A stretch of 64,000 bases of DNA, from the NCBI GenBank assembly GCA_044226865.1, contig JBGAGE010000005.1, positions 479,240-543,239 on the forward strand, written 5' to 3'. The translations under genes and the position numbers were made by a program. Below are positions 7,360 to 16,551 of the stretch, piece by piece. The notes below the pieces were generated by a model, which was not told the DNA's origin, did not search any database, and saw nothing but the letters and a program-made list of their open reading frames with translations. The DNA comes from TMP-86 sp044226865. Its GTDB lineage: Bacteria > Pseudomonadota > Gammaproteobacteria > Steroidobacterales > Steroidobacteraceae. Position 1 is the stretch's first letter. Every line of letters starts with the position of its first letter.

Positions 7360-10300
7360 ACTTCGCCACCTGGTCCATCCGCAATCCCATTCCCTGCGTC
7401 ATCCTGTTCGTGGTGCTGACGCTCGCGGGCATCTGGGGATTTCGCGCCCTGCCCGTGAAGGAATTTCCCGATCTGGATTTTCCCACCGTCGAAGTGGTGA
7501 TCCGCCTGCCCGGTGCGGCGCCCACGCAGCTGGAAACCGAAGTGGCGCGGCGCGTGGAGGATTCGCTCGCCACGCTCGAGGGATTGAAGCACATCAATAC
7601 GCGCATCGGCGAAGGCCAGGTGACGCTCACCATCGAATTCCGCATCGGCAAGAATCTTTCCGACGCTCTCATCGACGTCAAGGACGCCATCGATCGCACC
7701 CGCCGCGACCTGCCGTCCGACATCGAGGAACCCACCGTATCGAAATTGAACCTCGGGCCCGGCGCGCCGCTCCTGACCTATGCGGTCACCAGTCCGCAGA
7801 TGGACGAGGAGGGCTTAAGCTGGTTCATCGACGACACCGTTTCGCGGGCGGTGGTGGCCGTGCCGGGCGTGGGCCAGTTCTCGCGCGCCGGCGGCGGCAC
7901 ACGCCAGATCCAGGTGCGGGTGGACCCGGCGCGCCTGGCCGCGCTCGGCATCACCGCGGCGGACGTCTCGCGCGCCTTGAAGCGCGCGCAGCAGGAGGCG
8001 TCCGGCGGCCGCGGGCAATTGGGCGGCGGCGAGCAGGGCTTGCGCACCATTGCCACCGTCGGGCAGGCAGCGGATCTGGCGGCCCTGCCGATCGCGCTGG
8101 CCGACGGCCGCGGTGGCGGCTACGTGCGGCTGGACCAGGTGGCCAGCATCGTCGATACCTTGGCAGATCGCACTCAGGCCGCTCTCCTCGATGGCAAGCC
8201 TGCCGTGGGCTTCAACGTCAAGCAGACCAAGGGATACGATGAGGTGCGCACGGCGGCGGCGGTACGCGCCGTCATCGCCAAGCTGGAGCAGGCGCACCCC
8301 GGGGTGAAGTTCGACCTGGTGAGCACCACCGTGGATCACAGCGTCGAGCAATTCAGCGGTTCCATGGACATGCTGTACGAGGGCGCCCTCCTCGCCATGC
8401 TGGTGGTGTGGATATTCCTGCGGAATTGGCGCGCGACGCTCCTGGGCGCCATCGCTCTGCCGCTGTCCATCATTCCCACCTTCGCGGTCATGCAATGGGC
8501 GGGCTTCACGCTCAATACGCTGACGCTCCTGGCCATCTCGGTGGTGGTGGGGATCCTCGTCGACGATGCCATCGTCGAGATCGAGAACATCGAACGCCAT
8601 TCGCACATGGGCAAGGACGTGCGCCAGGCCACCGAGGACGCGGTGACCGAGATCGGACTTGCGGTGATCGCGACCACCATGGCGCTGGTGGTAGTGTTCC
8701 TGCCCACCGCCTTCATGGGTGGCACCGCGGGCCTGGTTTTCAGCCAATTCGGCTGGACGGCCGTCACCGCGATCCTGGCATCGCTCCTGGTCGCGCGGTT
8801 GGTGACGCCGATGGCGGCGGTGTGGCTGCTGCGGCCGCAGGCCGCAAAGCCGACCCGTGACGGTGTGCTGATGCAGCGCTACCTGCAGGCGGTGCGTTGG
8901 TGCGTGCGGCATCGTGTGCTCACCTTCGTGGCGGCGACGATCTTCTTCGTCCTGTCGCTGCTGCTCATCCCCTTACTGCCCACCGGCTTCATTCCGGCCG
9001 GCGATCGCGGCACCACCGCGGTGAGCATCGAACTTCCGCCGGGCTCCAGCCTTACGACCACGCTGGCCACCGCCGAGGATGCGCGTCACCGCATCATGGA
9101 TGGTCCTTCGCCCGTTCCCGGGATCGCGCGCATTTTCACCACCGTGGGACAGCCGCAGGTGGCGGGCCCCGCCGGTGGTGGCGCGGGCGGCGAGGTGCGC
9201 CGTGCGACCTTGACCGTGCGTTTCATGCCGCGGGGTTCTCGTCCGCGACAGGGCCAGATCGAAAAATTGATCCGCGAACGCCTGGCCGGAGTGGCGGGCG
9301 CGCGCTTCTCCATCGGCAGTGGCGCACCGGGAGAAAAACTCACCGTATTGTTGTCCGGGCGCGATTCGCGCGCGCTCAAGGCCACGGCCGATGCCATCCA
9401 GGCGCAACTGCGCACACTGCCCTATCTCAGCAGCATCAATTCCACGGCCAACCTGGAAAAGCCCGAGATCACCGTGCGCCCGGATCCCGCACGCGCGGCC
9501 GAGCGCGGCGTGACCGCGCAGGCCATCGCCGAGACCATGCGCGTGGCCACCAGCGGGGATTTCACCGCGGCGTTGCCCAAGCTCAATCTCGACAACCGCC
9601 AGATCGACATCAGCGTGCTCATTCCGGAGGAGCTGCGCCGCGACCTGAACACCATTGCTTCGCTACGTGTGCCGGCGCGCGGCGGCGCCGTGCCCATCGA
9701 TTCGGTGGCCGAGGTGAGCATCGAGAGCGGCCCATCGCAGATCGACCGCTATGACCGCGAACGCAACGTCACCATCACCGCGGACCTTGGCGGGCATTCG
9801 ATCGGCGATGCCCTGAAGGACGCGCAGGACCTGCCGGCGTTGAAGCACCTGCCTGCCGGCATCAAGTGGAAGACCGGCGGCGACGCGGAGTTCATGCAGG
9901 AATTGTTCGGCGCCTTCGGCGGCGCGCTCGCCATCGCGGTGTTGCTCATCTACTGCGTGCTGGTGCTGCTGTTCAAGGACTTCTTCCAGCCACTGACCAT
10001 CCTGTCCGCGATTCCCTTGTCCATCGGTGGCGCGTTCGTGGGGTTGTTGCTCGGCGGCAGTGAGCTGGGCCTGCCGGCCCTGATCGGTCTCGTGATGCTG
10101 CTCGGCATCGTCACCAAGAATTCCATCCTGCTGGTGGACTACGCGATCATCGGCGTGCGCGACATGGGCATGAGCGAGATCGAGGCGCTGGTCGAGGCCT
10201 GCCACAAGCGCGCACGGCCGATCATCATGACCACCATCGCCATGGTGGCCGGCATGCTGCCGCTGGCGTTGGGAATCGGGGGCGGCGATGGCAGCTTTCG

Positions 10301-10472
10301 CAAGCCCATGGCCATCGCCGTGATCGGCGGCCTGATTACCTCCACGGCCTTGAGCCTGTTGGTGGTGCCGGCGTCCTACACCTACGTGACCGACATGGAG
10401 AGTTGGCTGCGCAGATGGTTCCGGCGCAAGCCCGAGGCCACGGCATTGCCGGCGGCTGGCGCCGCGCCGTAG
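7356..10472 (+). CDS. RND-family multidrug efflux permease (AcrB/MdtB-like)
   Basis: Proton-driven inner-membrane pump of 1038 residues, the usual length for hydrophobe/amphiphile efflux RND proteins. It shows the N-terminal helix, two large periplasmic loops, two sets of membrane helices and the TM4 proton-relay pair in GILVDDAIVEIENIERH (near residue 400). LPVKEFPDLDFPTVEV and LPGAAPTQLETEV are conserved porter-domain sequences. Its ATG overlaps the adaptor stop (ATGA). Substrates cannot be told from sequence; regulation is presumably by the adjacent TetR protein. Confidence 0.95.
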   Translation: MNFATWSIRNPIPCVILFVVLTLAGIWGFRALPVKEFPDLDFPTVEVVIRLPGAAPTQLETEVARRVEDSLATLEGLKHINTRIGEGQVTLTIEFRIGKNLSDALIDVKDAIDRTRRDLPSDIEEPTVSKLNLGPGAPLLTYAVTSPQMDEEGLSWFIDDTVSRAVVAVPGVGQFSRAGGGTRQIQVRVDPARLAALGITAADVSRALKRAQQEASGGRGQLGGGEQGLRTIATVGQAADLAALPIALADGRGGGYVRLDQVASIVDTLADRTQAALLDGKPAVGFNVKQTKGYDEVRTAAAVRAVIAKLEQAHPGVKFDLVSTTVDHSVEQFSGSMDMLYEGALLAMLVVWIFLRNWRATLLGAIALPLSIIPTFAVMQWAGFTLNTLTLLAISVVVGILVDDAIVEIENIERHSHMGKDVRQATEDAVTEIGLAVIATTMALVVVFLPTAFMGGTAGLVFSQFGWTAVTAILASLLVARLVTPMAAVWLLRPQAAKPTRDGVLMQRYLQAVRWCVRHRVLTFVAATIFFVLSLLLIPLLPTGFIPAGDRGTTAVSIELPPGSSLTTTLATAEDARHRIMDGPSPVPGIARIFTTVGQPQVAGPAGGGAGGEVRRATLTVRFMPRGSRPRQGQIEKLIRERLAGVAGARFSIGSGAPGEKLTVLLSGRDSRALKATADAIQAQLRTLPYLSSINSTANLEKPEITVRPDPARAAERGVTAQAIAETMRVATSGDFTAALPKLNLDNRQIDISVLIPEELRRDLNTIASLRVPARGGAVPIDSVAEVSIESGPSQIDRYDRERNVTITADLGGHSIGDALKDAQDLPALKHLPAGIKWKTGGDAEFMQELFGAFGGALAIAVLLIYCVLVLLFKDFFQPLTILSAIPLSIGGAFVGLLLGGSELGLPALIGLVMLLGIVTKNSILLVDYAIIGVRDMGMSEIEALVEACHKRARPIIMTTIAMVAGMLPLALGIGGGDGSFRKPMAIAVIGGLITSTALSLLVVPASYTYVTDMESWLRRWFRRKPEATALPAAGAAP

Positions 10473-10473
10473 C

Positions 10474-11133
10474 ATGGCGTTCGTGTCCGGCATTCATCAT
10501 TTCCCGTGGTTCGTGCTGGCGGCGATGGCCCTGGTGCTCACACCGGGGCAGGACACGATGTTCATCATCGGCCGCTCGCTCAGCGGCGGCTCGCACGCGG
10601 GCCTGGCGGCGGCGTGCGGCGTGACGGTGGGTGGCATCGTGCACACGCTGGCTGCGGCCTTCGGGCTGTCGGTGATCCTGGCCACCTCCGCCTGGGCATT
10701 CACGCTGGTGAAGGTGGCGGGTGCGGCGTACCTCGTGTACCTGGGCGCGAGGCTCCTGCTGTCGAAACCGGTGGCTGCGAACGATGCGCTCGCCGGGCCC
10801 TCGCTTGCCGGCGGCGCGGCAGCGGGCAGCGCGCCGCGCCAGGCCTTCGTGCAGGGCATCCTGACGAATGTGCTCAATCCCAAGGTGGCGCTTTTCTTCC
10901 TCGCCTTCCTGCCGCAGTTCATCGATGCGGCGAACGGTCCGCAGCCCTTGGCCTTCCTGCTGCTGGGGGGCACTTTCCTGGTGATGGGTGCGGCGTGGTG
11001 TTGTGTGCTGGCCGTGGCGTCCGCGCGGCTGGGGCAATTCTTCGAACGCCATCCACGCGCGCGAATGGGCATGGACCGGGTCGTGGGATTGATGTTCCTG
11101 GGACTGGGCGCGCGCCTGGCTTGGGCGCGCTGA
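10474..11133 (+). CDS. LysE/RhtB-family amino acid exporter
   Basis: A 219-residue inner-membrane exporter with five to six hydrophobic segments. VLTPGQDTMFIIGRSLSGG near residue 22 matches the family signature (usually TPGPN/D followed by a GxxxG stretch), and QGILTNVLNPKVALFFLAFLPQF is the second hallmark. The ATG lies one base after the stop of the RND permease, so it may belong to the same transcript. Substrate unknown; homoserine, threonine and lysine are typical for relatives. Confidence 0.9.
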   Translation: MAFVSGIHHFPWFVLAAMALVLTPGQDTMFIIGRSLSGGSHAGLAAACGVTVGGIVHTLAAAFGLSVILATSAWAFTLVKVAGAAYLVYLGARLLLSKPVAANDALAGPSLAGGAAAGSAPRQAFVQGILTNVLNPKVALFFLAFLPQFIDAANGPQPLAFLLLGGTFLVMGAAWCCVLAVASARLGQFFERHPRARMGMDRVVGLMFLGLGARLAWAR

Positions 11134-11163
11134 GTTCAGCGCCGCGTGCGTTGCACGCGCCGA

Positions 11164-11658
11164 TTACGGCGTGGCGGAGGTGGGCCGCCATTGCAGGTTG
11201 GCGAGCGAGTCAGCACCACCCTCTTTCAATGGCTTGATGTGATCCACCGTGAAGCCGGGGCAGGTACCCGTGGTCCAGCCGGTGGAGGGACAGGGGTGAT
11301 CCTGTCGGAATTCGTCGCGCGCCCGCATCGGGCTGCCCATGTCGGCCCGCGGCTTCGCAGCGTGCGGATGCGGGAGGGACGCGGAAGCCGTACGAGGCGA
11401 TGAGGTCGAGGTTGCGTGTCCAGCTCTCACCGCCGTGCGAGCCTGGCGCGGCACGAAGGAACTGGCCTTTCGAGAATAGGAGCGCGTCGGGAAGTTCGTC
11501 GCGTCATACACCCGCGCGCGGCGCTTGGTGTGTGCAATCTTGCCACCCTGCTTCACCGGGATGCGTGCATGGCTGCGAGCGTGCGCGGGATCGGCTGCAA
11601 TCACCGGAAAGGCAAGCAGCAACGCGATGCTGGCGGCTGCCAGGACGAGGGTTTTCAT
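11164..11658 (-). CDS. exported HNH-endonuclease-like protein
   Basis: A 164-residue protein with a clear signal peptide (MKTLVLAAASIALLLAFPVIAADPAHA), a basic and serine-rich middle, and a C-terminal HNH core: CPSTGWTTGTCPGF then TVDHIKPLKEGGADSLANLQW, where DH, N and the final W-region give the beta-beta-alpha metal fold. I chose ATG 11658 because the signal peptide starts there; the frame continues upstream without such features. It converges with the LysE gene. Signal peptides on HNH proteins suggest activity in the periplasm or outside the cell; no immunity gene is visible nearby. Confidence 0.78.
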   Translation of the reverse strand: MKTLVLAAASIALLLAFPVIAADPAHARSHARIPVKQGGKIAHTKRRARVYDATNFPTRSYSRKASSFVPRQARTAVRAGHATSTSSPRTASASLPHPHAAKPRADMGSPMRARDEFRQDHPCPSTGWTTGTCPGFTVDHIKPLKEGGADSLANLQWRPTSATP

Positions 11659-11883
11659 GACAATGGCAGTATGGAATGCAGGCGGCGTCCGGTGGGTGCC
11701 GGGCCTCTCAATTCGACGCGACGGATGCGGTCGAGGCGTGACGCAGTTCAAGGAGCCGGCATGCTTCGAGCATGGCTTGGACCGCCCGTTTTTCGACAAA
11801 ACTTTACACACTGACGATGAACTAGCTGACGGGAGGCCGCTCGAAAGCTGTCGGTACAGCAATGCTGCAGGAGCACATCTCGC

Positions 11884-12756
11884 ATGGATTTCATCCGCAA
11901 CCCGCATGATCACCCTGGCCTTTCCGTTGACCTTGTGCAGATGCAGGCGCGCCTGCGAGAGCGACGCCAGGCGCTGCGCTGGTTGCTGGCTGGCGGCACC
12001 ACCGCACTCGTGGCTGCTTGCGGCGGCGGCGGCACGTCCTCAAGCAGCACTTCCACGAGTACCGGCACCACACCCACCACCGGCACCGATGGCTCGTGCA
12101 TCGCCGATCCCACCGAGACCAACGGCCCCTATCCGTCCGATGGCTCGAACACGGTGAACGGCGTGGTGTCGAATGTGCTCACCGACAGCGGCGTGGTCCG
12201 CAGCGACATCCGTGCCAGCTTTGGCGCCTTCACCGGCACCGCCTCCGGCGTGCCGTTGCAATTGACCCTAAGCCTGGTCGATTCCAACAACAGCTGCGCA
12301 CCGTTGGCGGGTTATGCGGTGTACATCTGGCATTGCACGCATGATGGCCTGTATTCGCTGTACTCTGCAGGCGCCCAGGATGAGAATTTCCTGCGTGGCG
12401 TGCAGGTTACCGATGCCGACGGCTTGTGCGAATTCACGACGATCTTCCCCGGATGCTATTCCGGCCGCTGGCCGCATATCCATTTCGAGGTGTATCCCAG
12501 TCTCGCCATGGCCACGCAATACGAGAACCGCACGCTGGTATCGCAAATGGCCATGCCGGGCGACATCTGCTCCACCGTGTACGACGGCGCGGCTGGCTAC
12601 ACCGCCAGCATCGCCAACTTCGCCTCCATTTCCATCGCCAGCGACAATGTGTTCAGCGACAACACCTCCGCGCAGATCACTCAACAGACACCCGTGCTCA
12701 GCGGTTCGGTGGCGGACGGCTACAGTGGCAGCATTCTGATCGGCGTATCCGTCTGA
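11884..12756 (+). CDS. lipoprotein intradiol ring-cleavage dioxygenase-like protein
   Basis: A 290-residue protein related to intradiol catechol dioxygenases (non-haem Fe(III), two Tyr and two His ligands). Candidate ligands are Y in DGLYSLYS, Y in FPGCYSGR and the two histidines of WPHIHFEV. The N terminus has RRQALRWLLAGG, which resembles a twin-arginine motif, followed by lipobox LVAAC and a Gly/Ser/Thr-rich linker, so it should be a Tat-exported, membrane-anchored lipoprotein. GGAG lies 8 nt before ATG 11884. No aromatic-degradation genes are adjacent; the substrate is unknown. Confidence 0.83.
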   Translation: MDFIRNPHDHPGLSVDLVQMQARLRERRQALRWLLAGGTTALVAACGGGGTSSSSTSTSTGTTPTTGTDGSCIADPTETNGPYPSDGSNTVNGVVSNVLTDSGVVRSDIRASFGAFTGTASGVPLQLTLSLVDSNNSCAPLAGYAVYIWHCTHDGLYSLYSAGAQDENFLRGVQVTDADGLCEFTTIFPGCYSGRWPHIHFEVYPSLAMATQYENRTLVSQMAMPGDICSTVYDGAAGYTASIANFASISIASDNVFSDNTSAQITQQTPVLSGSVADGYSGSILIGVSV

Positions 12757-12788
12757 GCGGCCGGCCGCTCGACGAACACGACGGGGGG

Positions 12789-14123
12789 CTATTTTCCGAT
12801 ACAGAAGCTGCGAAAGATATCTCCCAGCAGATCCTCGCTCCCATAAGCGCCGGTGATCTCGCCGAGGCAGTTCTGCGCCATCCGCAATTCTTCCGCGAAC
12901 AGTTCGAAGGCGTGGTGCTGCAACAGCTGGCCGGCTGCCGCCTCCACGTGTTCGCGGGCACGGCGCAACGCCTCCAGGTGACGCCGGCGTGCGGTGAAGG
13001 CGCCCGCATCGGCGTGCGCAAGGCCCGCGGCAGCCAGCAGATGCGCACGCAACAGCTCCACGCCCTCCCCGCCGCGCGCGCTCAGGAATACCCGCGGCGG
13101 CGTGACGGTGGCATCGAGCCGCGGCGGCGTGCCGCTCAGGTCGATCTTGTTGATCACCACCGTCAAGGGGATGCCGGGCGGCAGCTCCGCCAGCGGCGTG
13201 GCCGCCGTATCCGGCTCGGTGACCAGCAGTACATGATCGGCCTGCGCCAGTTCCGCGCGGGCGCGGCGCATGCCCTCCATCTCGATCTGGTCGGCCGAGG
13301 AACGCAGCCCTGCGGTGTCCACCAGGTTCATGGTTGCGCCGCCGATTCGCACCGGCTGTCGCAGCACATCGCGGGTGGTGCCGGGCACGTCGGTGACGAT
13401 GGCCACGTCCTCCCCCGCCAGTGCATTCATGAGACTGGACTTGCCCACATTGGGCGCGCCGACGAGCACGATCTTCAGGCCATCGTTCAACAGCACGCCC
13501 TGGCGCGCCGCGCGTGTCAGTGCATCGAATTCCGTGAAGACCCGCTCCAGGTTCTCCTGCAGCCGGGCGTCGTCGAGAAAGTCGACTTCTTCCTCGGGGA
13601 AGTCGATGGCGGCCTCCACGTGAATGCGCAGGCGCTTCAGCGCCGCATCCAACGCGTGCACGCGTGAGGAGAATTCGCCCCGCAGCGTGCGCAGCGCGGC
13701 GCGTGCCGCCGCGTGGCTCGAGGCGTCGATGAGATCGGCAACGCCTTCCGCCTGCGCCAGGTCGAGCTTGTCGTTGAGGAAGCCGCGCTCGCTGAATTCA
13801 CCAGGGCGGGCCGCGCGGCAGCCGAGTTCGAGCAACCGTTGCAGCAACAGGTCGATGAGGGCGCTGCCGCCGTGACCCTGCAACTCGAGCACATGCTCAC
13901 CGGTAAAGGAATACGGTGCCGGAAAATACAGCGCGATGCCCTGGTCGATCGCCTCACCGGCGGCGTCGGAGAATGTGGCGAGCACGGCGCGGCGCGGTGG
14001 CGGCAGGCGGTGCAACAAGGCTTGCGCGATGCGCGGTACCGCCGGACCGGATACGCGCACGATGCCCACCGCGCCACGCCCGGGAGGCGTGGCGGCGGCT
14101 GCGATCGTGTCGTTGTCGTTCAT
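12789..14123 (-). CDS. mnmE: tRNA-modifying GTPase MnmE
   Basis: With MnmG this enzyme installs the cmnm5 group on U34 of several tRNAs. The 444 residues contain an N-terminal folate-binding domain (starting TIAAAATPPGRGAVGIVRVSGP), a central helical part interrupted by a G domain with GAPNVGKSSLMN, DVPGTTRD and NKIDL, and the C-terminal catalytic CIGK that ends the protein. ATG 14123 was chosen because it places the family N terminus correctly; the 21 codons upstream are unrelated. It sits 25 bp downstream of yidC in the conserved rpmH-rnpA-yidD-yidC-mnmE order. Confidence 0.97.
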   Translation of the reverse strand: MNDNDTIAAAATPPGRGAVGIVRVSGPAVPRIAQALLHRLPPPRRAVLATFSDAAGEAIDQGIALYFPAPYSFTGEHVLELQGHGGSALIDLLLQRLLELGCRAARPGEFSERGFLNDKLDLAQAEGVADLIDASSHAAARAALRTLRGEFSSRVHALDAALKRLRIHVEAAIDFPEEEVDFLDDARLQENLERVFTEFDALTRAARQGVLLNDGLKIVLVGAPNVGKSSLMNALAGEDVAIVTDVPGTTRDVLRQPVRIGGATMNLVDTAGLRSSADQIEMEGMRRARAELAQADHVLLVTEPDTAATPLAELPPGIPLTVVINKIDLSGTPPRLDATVTPPRVFLSARGGEGVELLRAHLLAAAGLAHADAGAFTARRRHLEALRRAREHVEAAAGQLLQHHAFELFAEELRMAQNCLGEITGAYGSEDLLGDIFRSFCIGK

Positions 14124-14148
14124 GGCAATGAACGCGCGGCGCGACGCA

Positions 14149-15933
14149 TCAGTTGCGTTGCTTGGCCGCCTCTTTCGCCACCACATCGTTGATGCGCCAT
14201 TGCTGCGCGATCGACAACACGGTGTTGGTCAGCCAGTAGAGCACGAGGCCGGACGGGAACCACGCCATCATGCCCGTCATCACCAGCGGCATGAACTGCA
14301 TGACCTTGGCCTGCATGGGATCCGGCGGCGGCGGGTTCAACTTGAATTGCGCGAACATCGCGCCGCCCATGAGCAACGGCAGCACGAAGAAGGGATCGCG
14401 CGAGGACAGGTCGTTCACCCACAGCATGAAGGGCGCCTGGCGCATTTCCACGCTCTCGAGCAGCACCCAATAGAAGGAGATGAAGAACGGGATCTGCACC
14501 AGCATGGGCAGGCAGCCCGCCACGGGGTTGATCTTCTCGCGCTTGTACAACTCCATCATGGCGCGACCGAGTTTCTCGCGGTCGTCCTTGTGAGTGTCCT
14601 GGATCTGCTTCATGCGCGGCGCCACCGCACGCATTTTCGCCATGGAGCGGCCGCTGGCCTGGCTCAAGGGATAGAACAGCAGCTTGATCAGCGCCGTGAC
14701 GATGATGATGGCGAAGCCCCAGTTACCCACCACGCCGTGCACCCATTTCAAGGCGGTAAACAGCGGCCGCGAGATGATGGTGAGGTGGCCGTAGTCGACG
14801 GTGCGATCGAGCTCGGGACCCGTGGCCGACAGCTGCGACTGGAGCTTGGGTCCGGTGTACAGGGTTTCGGTGAACTGTGCGGTGCCGCCGGCGGGGATGG
14901 CGATGGCCGGGCCGGTGCCGCCGATCAGGTAGTCGCTGCCGGACACGCGCAGCTTGTAGTCATAGGGCTGGTCCTTGTGCGGCACCACCGCGGACACGAA
15001 GTGATGCTGCATGGCCGCGAACCAGCCGTTGGTGACGGTCTGCTCGAACTTGGCCTCTTCTTCCTTCTCCACGTTCAACCGTTCGTACTTGTGTCCGTCG
15101 TATAGCGCGGGACCCTTGAAGGAATACGTCTCCACATCGAAATACGAGCGCGACGCATGTTCCCAATGCCGCAGGAATTGCGCGTAGGAAGCGAACTGCC
15201 GCGGCTGGCCGCTGCCGTTGTGCACATCGTAGATGAGGCCGATGGCATAGGAGCCGCGCTTGAAGACGAAGGTCTTGGTAACGGTGAGGCCGTTGCCATC
15301 GCTCCAGGTCAGCGGCACGCGCAGCTCGTCCGCGCCATTGGCGAGCTCGTACTTGCTGCTGCCGGCCTGCCATACCGCGCGATGGTCCGGCTGCGGGCCG
15401 CTGCCGGTGCCGGCGAGCCCCGTTTGCAGCACATATAGAGAACTCTCGGCGGAGTTGTTGAACAACCGCACCAGGATGTTGGGATTGTCCTTGTGCAGCG
15501 GGTATTTCTTGAGGTCAGCGCGCGCCAGTTCACCACCCGTCAGGTTGATGCCGATGTCGAGCACGTCGGTGCTCACCGGCAACAGCGGTTGGGAGGCGGC
15601 TGCTGCTTGCGGCAGGCCGACGGCGGCAGGTGATGCGCTCGAGGGTGTTGCCGAACCGGCAGAGACCGGGAATTCGGCCGGGGCGCCCGGCGCCGCGGTG
15701 GTGCTGGATACAGCCGGGCCGGTGGCTGCGGTAGCGGCGGAGCCTGCAGCAGCCGGTGCCGCCGCGCTGATGGTGGGAACGGAATCGGCAAGCGAACCAC
15801 CCACCGATGCGGGCGCGGCCGGTGCCGCCACGGAGGCGGATGCCACGGGTGCGTAGTCGCGCATCCACGCTTCGTAGTTCAGGAACAGGACGGCGCCGAA
15901 CGCCAGCCAGAGAAACAAACGCGGATTAGACAT
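14149..15933 (-). CDS. yidC: membrane protein insertase YidC
   Basis: Inserts and folds inner-membrane proteins, alone or with SecYEG. 594 residues: N-terminal helix (FLWLAFGAVLFLNYEAW), a low-complexity Ala/Pro/Ser/Thr linker of about 100 residues, the periplasmic beta-supersandwich domain, then five helices of the conserved core beginning with the WGFAIIIVTALIKLLFYPL segment. The cytoplasmic loop has MRAVAPRMKQIQDTHKDDREKL. The unusually long Ala-rich linker is the only oddity. The start overlaps the end of yidD by 8 bp. Confidence 0.97.
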   Translation of the reverse strand: MSNPRLFLWLAFGAVLFLNYEAWMRDYAPVASASVAAPAAPASVGGSLADSVPTISAAAPAAAGSAATAATGPAVSSTTAAPGAPAEFPVSAGSATPSSASPAAVGLPQAAAASQPLLPVSTDVLDIGINLTGGELARADLKKYPLHKDNPNILVRLFNNSAESSLYVLQTGLAGTGSGPQPDHRAVWQAGSSKYELANGADELRVPLTWSDGNGLTVTKTFVFKRGSYAIGLIYDVHNGSGQPRQFASYAQFLRHWEHASRSYFDVETYSFKGPALYDGHKYERLNVEKEEEAKFEQTVTNGWFAAMQHHFVSAVVPHKDQPYDYKLRVSGSDYLIGGTGPAIAIPAGGTAQFTETLYTGPKLQSQLSATGPELDRTVDYGHLTIISRPLFTALKWVHGVVGNWGFAIIIVTALIKLLFYPLSQASGRSMAKMRAVAPRMKQIQDTHKDDREKLGRAMMELYKREKINPVAGCLPMLVQIPFFISFYWVLLESVEMRQAPFMLWVNDLSSRDPFFVLPLLMGGAMFAQFKLNPPPPDPMQAKVMQFMPLVMTGMMAWFPSGLVLYWLTNTVLSIAQQWRINDVVAKEAAKQRN

Positions 15934-16168
15934 GAGTCGGACTCTTCTGCGGGACCGGATCGAATCCGCCCGCGTTCAAGGGATGGCAGCGCAGCAGGCG
16001 GCGCATGCCGAGCCAGGTGCCGCGCAGAACGCCGAAGCGCTCGATGGCGGTATGGGTGTAGCAGGAACAGCTGGGATAAAAACGGCAGTTGGCCCCAAGC
16101 ATGGGGCTGATGGCTACTTGGTAGCAGCGGATCAGGAACAGGGGGACGACGCGCACGCGCACGCTCAC
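15926..16168 (-). CDS. yidD: membrane protein insertion efficiency factor YidD
   Basis: Small accessory factor of 80 residues that helps YidC. It has the family core YQVAISPMLGANCRFYPSCSCYTHTAI with conserved cysteines and RCHPLNAGGFDPVP at the C terminus. The start is GTG at 16168, overlapping the rnpA stop (GTGA), and its own end overlaps the start of yidC, as usual in this operon. Confidence 0.95.
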   Translation of the reverse strand: MSVRVRVVPLFLIRCYQVAISPMLGANCRFYPSCSCYTHTAIERFGVLRGTWLGMRRLLRCHPLNAGGFDPVPQKSPTHV

Positions 16169-16515
16169 ATCCGCTCCGCGATGGATTTCCAGGTTCGCTC
16201 GAGGCTGGCGCGCAATTGCGGCGCGCCGGCCTGGCGCGCGGCATCACGCGCGCTGATGGTGATGTCGACGGCGGGAAGCATGCGCTGATGGAGGCGGAAT
16301 GACTCTCTGATGATGCGTTTGACCCGGTTGCGCGCCACCGCCGTTCCAAACACGCGCGTGGCGATGGCTAATCCTAAACGCGCAGATCCACGTTGATTGT
16401 GCATGGCCGAGACGGAAAACAAACCATCCGCGAAACGCCGGCCGGATTGCTTGACGGACTTGAAGTCAGCCGGCTGGGTCAGGCGCTTGCGCGCTTCGAA
16501 CGTCAGTACGCGGAT
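16165..16515 (-). CDS. rnpA: ribonuclease P protein component, non-canonical start
   Basis: Protein subunit of RNase P, which removes tRNA 5' leaders. The core has ARNRVKRIIRESFR (the RNR motif) near residue 65. A TTG at 16422 is in frame, but it would give only 85 residues and cut off the conserved N-terminal strand and helix. Reading upstream in frame gives LTFEARKRLTQPADFKSVKQ, clearly genuine RnpA sequence, and there is no ATG, GTG or TTG between 16422 and the rpmH stop. The natural length (116 residues) would come from ATC at 16515 or CTG at 16506 (113 residues). The CTG overlaps the stop (CTGA) of a 9-codon out-of-frame ORF starting at ATG 16533. Gene identity is sure; the start is not. 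Confidence 0.9.
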   Translation of the reverse strand: MRVLTFEARKRLTQPADFKSVKQSGRRFADGLFSVSAMHNQRGSARLGLAIATRVFGTAVARNRVKRIIRESFRLHQRMLPAVDITISARDAARQAGAPQLRASLERTWKSIAERM

Positions 16516-16551
16516 GGCCGCAGCCCCCGCATGGGTGCCGCTTGCGCGGCG

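Noticed and set aside
12755..12770. GAGCGGCCGGCCGCTC perfect palindrome as a terminator
   Set aside because: It overlaps the stop region between convergent genes but has no T run on either side. It could still slow polymerase, but I cannot support it as a terminator.
16165..16422. rnpA starting at TTG 16422
   Set aside because: It would remove about 30 residues of conserved N-terminal RnpA sequence that is clearly encoded upstream in the same frame.
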